This document shows positions 59,483-64,000 of a stretch of 64,000 nucleotides of DNA, piece after piece. Position numbers and translations under genes: made by a program. The notes beneath the pieces are model-generated. The model saw nothing but the letters and a program-made list of their open reading frames with translations, had not been told where the DNA came from and did no database searches. This DNA comes from JAGXQV01 sp964527565 (GTDB lineage Bacteria; Pseudomonadota; Gammaproteobacteria; Burkholderiales; Sulfuricellaceae), in contig CAZGOY010000007.1 in the NCBI GenBank assembly GCA_964527565.1, positions 48,570-112,569 on the forward strand. The letters run 5' to 3'. The number at the start of each line of letters is the position of its first letter. Position 1 is the first letter of the stretch.

Positions 59483-59791
59483 GTGCAAGCCAACCGGGTC
59501 AGCCTCGGCGGGGAAATCATCGAAATCGGCGTCTTGCGCCACACTCCCGCCGGCTTGCCGGTACTGAATTTCAGGGTTGCGCACGTTTCGCAGCAGGTGG
59601 AAGCCGGCGCGAAACGTCAGGTACAGTGCGCGGTTCCCGTGATGGCTATCGGTGAACCGGCACAGGCTGGATTGAAACTGAAGATCGGCGACCAGGTCGC
59701 CCTGCAAGGTTTCCTTTCACGCCGCGGCCTGAACAGTCCGCAACTGGTATTGCATGTGAACACAATTGAATTGATTGAAGAGAAAGGTTAA
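59483..59791 (+). CDS. priB: Primosomal replication protein N
   Basis: A 102-residue single-strand DNA-binding OB-fold protein used in replication restart with PriA. ANRVSLGGEIIEIGVLRHTP and GLPVLNFRVAHVSQQVEAG are typical. It starts at GTG 59483, three bases after the rpsF stop. Its position between rpsF and rpsR is a Beta/Gammaproteobacterial marker. Confidence 0.95.
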   Translation: MQANRVSLGGEIIEIGVLRHTPAGLPVLNFRVAHVSQQVEAGAKRQVQCAVPVMAIGEPAQAGLKLKIGDQVALQGFLSRRGLNSPQLVLHVNTIELIEEKG

Positions 59792-59793
59792 TT

Positions 59794-60057
59794 ATGGCTC
59801 GCCCGACTAAACCCAAGGATAAACGGCCGAACAGCCGCAACATGTTCAAGCGCCGCAAGTATTGCCGCTTCACCGCGGAAAAGATCGAACACGTCGATTA
59901 CAAGGACGTGGACATTCTCAAGGACTTTATCGCCGAAAACGGCAAGATCATCCCGGCACGCATCACCGGCACCAAGTCGCGCTATCAGCGCCAACTGGGC
60001 ACCGCGATCAAGCGCGCCCGTTTCCTGGCCTTGTTGCCGTACACCGATCAGCACTAA
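59794..60057 (+). CDS. rpsR: 30S ribosomal protein S18
   Basis: An 87-residue ribosomal protein. FKRRKYCRFTAEKIEHVDYK and GKIIPARITGTKSRYQRQLG are hallmark segments. It binds S6 and 16S rRNA. It lies in the middle of the operon, two bases after priB. Confidence 0.97.
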   Translation: MARPTKPKDKRPNSRNMFKRRKYCRFTAEKIEHVDYKDVDILKDFIAENGKIIPARITGTKSRYQRQLGTAIKRARFLALLPYTDQH

Positions 60058-60072
60058 TAGGGAGTCGCGAAG

Positions 60073-60522
60073 ATGCAAATAATTCTGTTGGAAAAAGTGG
60101 CCAACCTGGGCCAGCTGGGCGACATCGTCAAGGTCAAGGACGGCTATGGCCGCAATTACCTGGTGCCGCAGGGCAAAGCCAAGCGTGCCACCCCCAAGAA
60201 CATGGCCGAATTCGAAGCGCGCCGCGCCGAGCTGGAAAAGCAGCAGGCCGAAATCCTGGCGCAAGCCCAGGCACGCGCCGAGAAACTCGCCGGCATGACG
60301 GTGCAGATCAGCCAGAAGGCTGGCGTGGACGGCAAACTGTTCGGTTCCGTGACCAATGTCGATATCGCCGATGCGCTGAAGGCACAGGGCGTGGAAGTGG
60401 CGAAGGCGGAAATTCGCCTGCCCAACGGCCACCTCAAGCAGATCGGCGATCATCCGGTGACCATCGCCCTGCACCATGACGTGACGGCGGATGTGACGGT
60501 GTCGGTGGTCGGTATCCACTGA
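60073..60522 (+). CDS. rplI: 50S ribosomal protein L9
   Basis: A 149-residue two-domain ribosomal protein. MQIILLEKVANLGQLGDIVK and VKDGYGRNYLVPQGKA are the N-terminal signature, followed by a long connecting helix and a C-terminal rRNA-binding domain. It ends the operon, before a strong terminator. Confidence 0.97.
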   Translation: MQIILLEKVANLGQLGDIVKVKDGYGRNYLVPQGKAKRATPKNMAEFEARRAELEKQQAEILAQAQARAEKLAGMTVQISQKAGVDGKLFGSVTNVDIADALKAQGVEVAKAEIRLPNGHLKQIGDHPVTIALHHDVTADVTVSVVGIH

Positions 60523-60554
60523 TCCGCGTTTTATCACCGGCATGCGGCCGGGAC

Positions 60555-60586
60555 AGCAAAAAGGGGCTTTTCAGCCCCTTTTTGCT
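60555..60586 (+). terminator. Rho-independent terminator after rplI
   Basis: AGCAAAAAGGGGCT and AGCCCCTTTTTGCT form a perfect 14-bp stem with a TTTC loop and an internal T tract. Because of symmetry it can also work for the convergent radical SAM gene, whose stop lies inside it at 60571. Confidence 0.92.
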
Positions 60587-62031
60587 GGGCGCGGCGCGCC
60601 GAACGCCGGGTTGCCGCGCGCGCCGCAGTTGGCGAAATCCTGGGACAGCGCCGTGCGTGCCTGCTCCGCATTGACGCCCAGTTCTTCGTTCATGGCGCGG
60701 AACAGCAAATCGAACAGGCGGTCGAGGGCAATCTGGTGCGTTTTGCCGGTGGTGGCCCACAGCCAGTCGGCAAGGCGCAGAAAGCGTCCGAACGGGTCGC
60801 TGTCCAATATCAGCGGCAGTGCCAGCGTGAAACGCCGGTTGTTGGCGATCATTTCCCAGTAGCGGGCAAAACGTGCCAGGCGCTGCATGGTGGCGAAATC
60901 AATGCGGTCGGTGCTGAGGATGTTGTAGGGTGCAAAAGGGCTGAAGCGCAGGTCGAAGTCCCGGGTATGGCGGATGATCGGCGTGCCGCGCAGGCGCTTG
61001 AGAATGCCGACCTGGATGTCATGCGGGCGCAAGCCCACCAGGCGGTTGAAACCGGCGGCAAAACTGTCCAGGTCTTCGCCCGGCAGGCCGATGATGAGGT
61101 CGGCATGCAGGTGGACGTGGGTGTGCTCGCGCAGCCAGCGCAGGTTTTCCTCGGTCTTGGCGATGTCCTGCTTGCGGCTGATGAGCGCCTGCACCTCGGG
61201 ATTGAAGGTTTGCACGCCAACCTCGAATTGCAGGCAGCCCGCCGGGAAGCGCAGGATGGCCTCTTTGAGCTTGCCGGGCAGATGGTCGGGAATCAGTTCG
61301 AAATGGAGAAACAGCTTTTCGTCCAGGCGTTCGAGAAAAAAATCCAGGATGCGCAGGCAGGCGTCGATGTTCAGATTGAAGGTGCGGTCGACGAACTTGA
61401 ATTCGCGCAACCCGCGCTCGTAAAGCTGCTGCATTTCCGCCAGGAAACGCGTGAGATCGAAGGGGCTGACCGTCTTGTCCAGCGACGAGAGGCAGAACTC
61501 GCACTTGAACGGGCAGCCGCGCGAGGCCTCCACATAGACGATGCGATGCGCGATATCCGCATCCGTGTAATAGCGGTAAGGTAGTTCCAGTTGCGCGAGG
61601 GAAGGCGGCGCGGCGGCAATGAACTTGGCTTGCGGGCGTTTCCCAGCCAGCAAATCGCGGCACAGGCGGGCGAATTCCAGGTCGCCCGCGCCGCTGATGA
61701 CGTAATCCGCCAGCCCGGTAATTTCCTGCTCCTCCCCTTCATGGCTGACCTCCGGGCCGCCGAGAACGATGATAAGTTCCGGCCTGACGCGCTTCAGCAG
61801 GGCGACGATTTTCAGCGTCTCTTCCACATTCCAGATATACACGCCGAAAGCGGCAATGCGCGGCGCTGCCGCGAGAATCTGTTCGGCGATCTCAAAGGGC
61901 GGCTGGCCGATGACGAATTCCAGCAGGCGGGTCTCGTCCCGCATTTCCGCCATGTTGGCGAACAGGTAGCGCAAGCCCAGGGAGGCATGGGAAAAACGCG
62001 CGTTGAGGGTGGCGAGGGTGATGGCGGGCAT
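60571..62031 (-). CDS. B12-binding-domain radical SAM protein
   Basis: A 486-residue enzyme. The N-terminal cobalamin-binding-type Rossmann region contains IIVLGGPEVSHE. The radical SAM cluster is CPFKCEFC (CxxxCxxC). Later HVHLHADLIIGLPGEDLDSF is a common coproporphyrinogen/elongator-type radical SAM motif. The C-terminus carries a DUF4080-like region. The start ATG at 62031 opens MPAITLATLNARFSHASLGL; the longer frame is rejected. Substrate unknown. Confidence 0.88.
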   Translation of the reverse strand: MPAITLATLNARFSHASLGLRYLFANMAEMRDETRLLEFVIGQPPFEIAEQILAAAPRIAAFGVYIWNVEETLKIVALLKRVRPELIIVLGGPEVSHEGEEQEITGLADYVISGAGDLEFARLCRDLLAGKRPQAKFIAAAPPSLAQLELPYRYYTDADIAHRIVYVEASRGCPFKCEFCLSSLDKTVSPFDLTRFLAEMQQLYERGLREFKFVDRTFNLNIDACLRILDFFLERLDEKLFLHFELIPDHLPGKLKEAILRFPAGCLQFEVGVQTFNPEVQALISRKQDIAKTEENLRWLREHTHVHLHADLIIGLPGEDLDSFAAGFNRLVGLRPHDIQVGILKRLRGTPIIRHTRDFDLRFSPFAPYNILSTDRIDFATMQRLARFARYWEMIANNRRFTLALPLILDSDPFGRFLRLADWLWATTGKTHQIALDRLFDLLFRAMNEELGVNAEQARTALSQDFANCGARGNPAFGAPRPAKRG

Positions 62032-62104
62032 GGGGGAGGGATGGTAGCACGGAGAAGCGCCGATGGTGAAAATCGCGCAAATTCGTGTAGAGTAGCGCCC
62101 CATC

Positions 62105-63133
62105 ATGTTGGTGCTGGGTATTGAAACTTCCTGCGACGAAACCGGCGTTGCGCTGTATGACAGCGAGCGCGGCCTGCTGGCGCACGCGCTGCATTCGCAG
62201 GTGGCGATGCACGCCGAATACGGCGGCGTGGTACCGGAACTGGCCTCGCGCGACCATATCCGCCGCGTCCTGCCGCTGACGCGCAAGATACTCGCCGAAG
62301 CGGGCTGCGGGCTGGGCGCTGTCGGCGCCATCGCCTATACCGAGGGGCCGGGGCTGGCGGGCGCCCTGCTGGTGGGGGCGGGCCTGGCCAGCGCTCTGGG
62401 GTTTGCGCTCAAGGTGCCGGTGATCGGCGTTCATCACCTCGAAGGACACCTGCTGGCGCCCTTGCTCGAACCCGACCCGCCGGCCTTTCCCTTCGTCGCC
62501 CTGCTGGTTTCCGGGGGCCACAGCCAGTTGATGCGCGTATCCGGCGTCGGCGCCTATGAAACTCTGGGGGAAACCCTGGACGACGCGGCGGGAGAAGCTT
62601 TCGACAAGACCGCCAAGCTGCTCGGCCTGGGCTATCCGGGCGGTCCGGCCATCTCGCGGCTGGCCGAAAAAGGGCAGGCGGGACGCTTCAAGCTGCCGCG
62701 CCCGATGCTCAACAGCGGCGACCTCAATTTCAGCTTCAGCGGCCTGAAAACCGCGGTATTGACGCTGGTGAACCAGCAGCCACGCGACGAACAGACCCTC
62801 GCCGACATCGCGTGCGCCTTTCAGGATGCCATCGTCGACGTGCTGGCCGCCAAATCCCTCGCCGCGCTGGGACAGACCGGGCTGGCGCGGCTGGTGGTGG
62901 CGGGCGGGGTGGGCGCCAACCGCCAGTTGCGCGAGGCGCTCAACGCGCGCGTGATGCGGCGCGGCGGCCGGGTGTATTACCCCAAGCTCGAATTCTGCAC
63001 CGACAACGGCGCCATGATCGCCTTCGCCGGCGCCATGCGGCTCGGCCAGGCCGGGCCGGTGGGTGCGGCGGACGGCGCTTTCACCGTCAGGCCGCGCTGG
63101 CCGCTGGAGCAGATTCAAGCGCCATGCCTGTAA
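62105..63133 (+). CDS. tsaD: tRNA N6-adenosine threonylcarbamoyltransferase
   Basis: A 342-residue essential enzyme that makes t6A37 in ANN-decoding tRNAs, with TsaB, TsaC and TsaE. MLVLGIETSCDETGVALYDS is the start, VHHLEGHLLAP holds the two metal-binding His residues, and VVAGGVGANRQLREAL is the nucleotide motif. Length and sequence are typical. Confidence 0.97.
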   Translation: MLVLGIETSCDETGVALYDSERGLLAHALHSQVAMHAEYGGVVPELASRDHIRRVLPLTRKILAEAGCGLGAVGAIAYTEGPGLAGALLVGAGLASALGFALKVPVIGVHHLEGHLLAPLLEPDPPAFPFVALLVSGGHSQLMRVSGVGAYETLGETLDDAAGEAFDKTAKLLGLGYPGGPAISRLAEKGQAGRFKLPRPMLNSGDLNFSFSGLKTAVLTLVNQQPRDEQTLADIACAFQDAIVDVLAAKSLAALGQTGLARLVVAGGVGANRQLREALNARVMRRGGRVYYPKLEFCTDNGAMIAFAGAMRLGQAGPVGAADGAFTVRPRWPLEQIQAPCL

Positions 63134-63177
63134 TAATCAGGACGTTTTATTCCGATTAGGGGATGTCCGTAGCCTCT

Positions 63178-63354
63178 CTACGCGGCCAAGCGCTCATGTT
63201 CAACATGCTTGGGAGGCAACGATGCCGTGACCAGGCCAGACTCTTTTTCTTGGCGTTTCAAATCTTCAAATATTCTACGCATGTCATGGTCAAATTTTGC
63301 TGCATGTTGGTCACGGGTTTTATGAATCTCATCAATAATCGGATCGTTCCACAT
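63178..63354 (-). CDS. Putative antitoxin of PIN-toxin pair
   Basis: A 58-residue basic protein starting MWNDPIIDEIHKTRDQHAAK with a helical middle and a PPKH-containing tail. It overlaps the end of the PIN gene upstream by 23 bases. Short proteins of this pattern commonly accompany PIN toxins. The longer in-frame start at 63417 is less likely. Confidence 0.6.
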   Translation of the reverse strand: MWNDPIIDEIHKTRDQHAAKFDHDMRRIFEDLKRQEKESGLVTASLPPKHVEHERLAA

Positions 63355-63826
63355 TGCGATCTCCCAAAAGTTCTTCTGGCGTACAAATGACAGGGGGTTG
63401 GTACCCTGCTTTTTCACAAATCGAGAAAATTCTGGATCTTAGCGTAGCATTGGCAATGTGCTTGCAGTTCCAGGTAAGCAGATAATCCATTCCGTGTGCG
63501 GTCGCAATGGCGATGTGAAACGCATCCTCCATCGTCTTTGTCGGCAACGCGGCTCCGACAACAAGCCGGTTAGCCAAATCATACACAACGTCAGTCAATT
63601 CCAAAGGTGGGATACTTTCGAGTAACGCCATCCTTCGTTTTGCGGCTTCGATGTCGCCTGATTTCGCTTCCCCATGGACAAGTGCCGACACATACAAATC
63701 CCACTCTTCCCGCACATCCCACCATTCTTGCGTAATCTGTTGGTGCCCTACGACCACAACATCACGGCTGAGGCGGGCAGCAAGGTAGCTGATTACCGAG
63801 GTTTCGATATATACGCTTCGTTTCAT
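63332..63826 (-). CDS. PIN-domain protein, VapC-like toxin
   Basis: A 164-residue PIN-type ribonuclease. SVYIETSVISYLAARLSRDV opens with the acidic strand, and KTMEDAFHIAIATAHGMDYL and LTWNCKHIAN carry further acidic and Asn residues. It is toxin-first, with the short antitoxin gene overlapping at its end. Target RNA unknown. Confidence 0.78.
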   Translation of the reverse strand: MKRSVYIETSVISYLAARLSRDVVVVGHQQITQEWWDVREEWDLYVSALVHGEAKSGDIEAAKRRMALLESIPPLELTDVVYDLANRLVVGAALPTKTMEDAFHIAIATAHGMDYLLTWNCKHIANATLRSRIFSICEKAGYQPPVICTPEELLGDRNVERSDY

Positions 63827-63945
63827 TGGCAAATTTTAGCGCAGATACCGAAACTTTGCCCTTCTATAAGTTAGCCGCATCCCGATCTAATTTTGACGCG
63901 TTCAAGAAGAGTAATTTTTCCCTGTCCTCCTCTTTGAAGGAAAAG

Positions 63946-64000
63946 CTATAGTGGACCCCAATAACCGGACAGAGAATTAAGATGGTAGCCTGCTGTAAAA
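63946..64000. mobile_element. Possible insertion-sequence end (truncated by window)
   Basis: TAGTGGACCCCAATAACCGG is similar to the TGGACCCC-type terminal inverted repeats of IS3-family elements. The following bases contain AATTAAGATGG, which could begin a transposase gene. The window ends before any transposase can be read. Confidence 0.3.

Overview
This 64 kb window comes from a GC-rich betaproteobacterium. The evidence is rpsF-priB-rpsR-rplI, tig-clpP-clpX-lon-hupB-tRNA-Val, rnr-rlmB and Beta/Gamma-type AhpC/AhpF, UbiD and TsaD. Several families recall the Nitrosomonadales, but no marker fixes the genus. Core blocks alternate with accessory islands.

Layout. 1-12190: partial ABC-F ATPase, DksA/TraR protein, FKBP isomerase, a decayed Mrp Na+/H+ antiporter operon (2227-3833), sodB, a Phd/ParE-like toxin-antitoxin (TA) pair, murJ, ubiD, ahpF-ahpC with a well-placed OxyR-like operator, and nadC. 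12242-30437: a roughly 18 kb type III-A CRISPR island, almost all on the minus strand. Its effector genes run cas10-csm2-csm3-csm4-csm5, then a DUF2442/DUF4160/DUF2442-HTH cassette, csx16 and cas6. Upstream lie a divergent CARF-like protein, an orphan antitoxin with a truncated toxin remnant, a Fic-like protein and a GSU2403-type nucleotidyltransferase. Beyond an assembly gap come a 9-repeat array and cas2-cas1-cas2. The island ends with a lipoprotein, HicBA and RelBE modules and a CARF-HEPN effector (TM1812/Csx1-like). 30602-36915: protease/chaperone operon, HU and tRNA-Val. 37224-39815: RelB antitoxin, a YafQ toxin fused in frame to the tail of an RTX-type protein, and an hlyD adaptor with an internal amber codon. 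39966-47414: patatin, TetR and an RND efflux operon. 47519-50061: VapBC, HigBA, repeats and an XRE regulator. 50062-55333: DinG/YoaA helicase, tRNA-Leu, RNase R and RlmB. 55587-58901: a low-GC insert with a PaeR7I/XhoI-like type II restriction-modification pair. 59079-63133: the rpsF operon, a B12-type radical SAM enzyme and TsaD. The window ends in a PIN-type TA pair and a possible insertion-sequence end.

How it works together. Cas10 keeps both the HD motif and the GGDD cyclase motif, and Csm3 keeps its cleavage Asp. The island should therefore cut target RNA and make cyclic oligoadenylates. These would activate the CARF-HEPN RNase at 29226-30437 and be handled by CARF or ring-nuclease-like proteins (Csx16 and the protein at 21088-22098). 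An 18-bp palindrome, TTTGGCAAGSTTGCCAAA, occurs upstream of three separate minus-strand genes of the island and is the best candidate for an undescribed shared regulatory site. Other unusual points are a cas2 stop codon inside the first CRISPR repeat, two cas2 genes flanking one cas1, the TA-like cassette inside the effector operon, a Fic protein with Gln in place of the catalytic His, and a dispersed REP-like repeat with perfect 26-bp arms.
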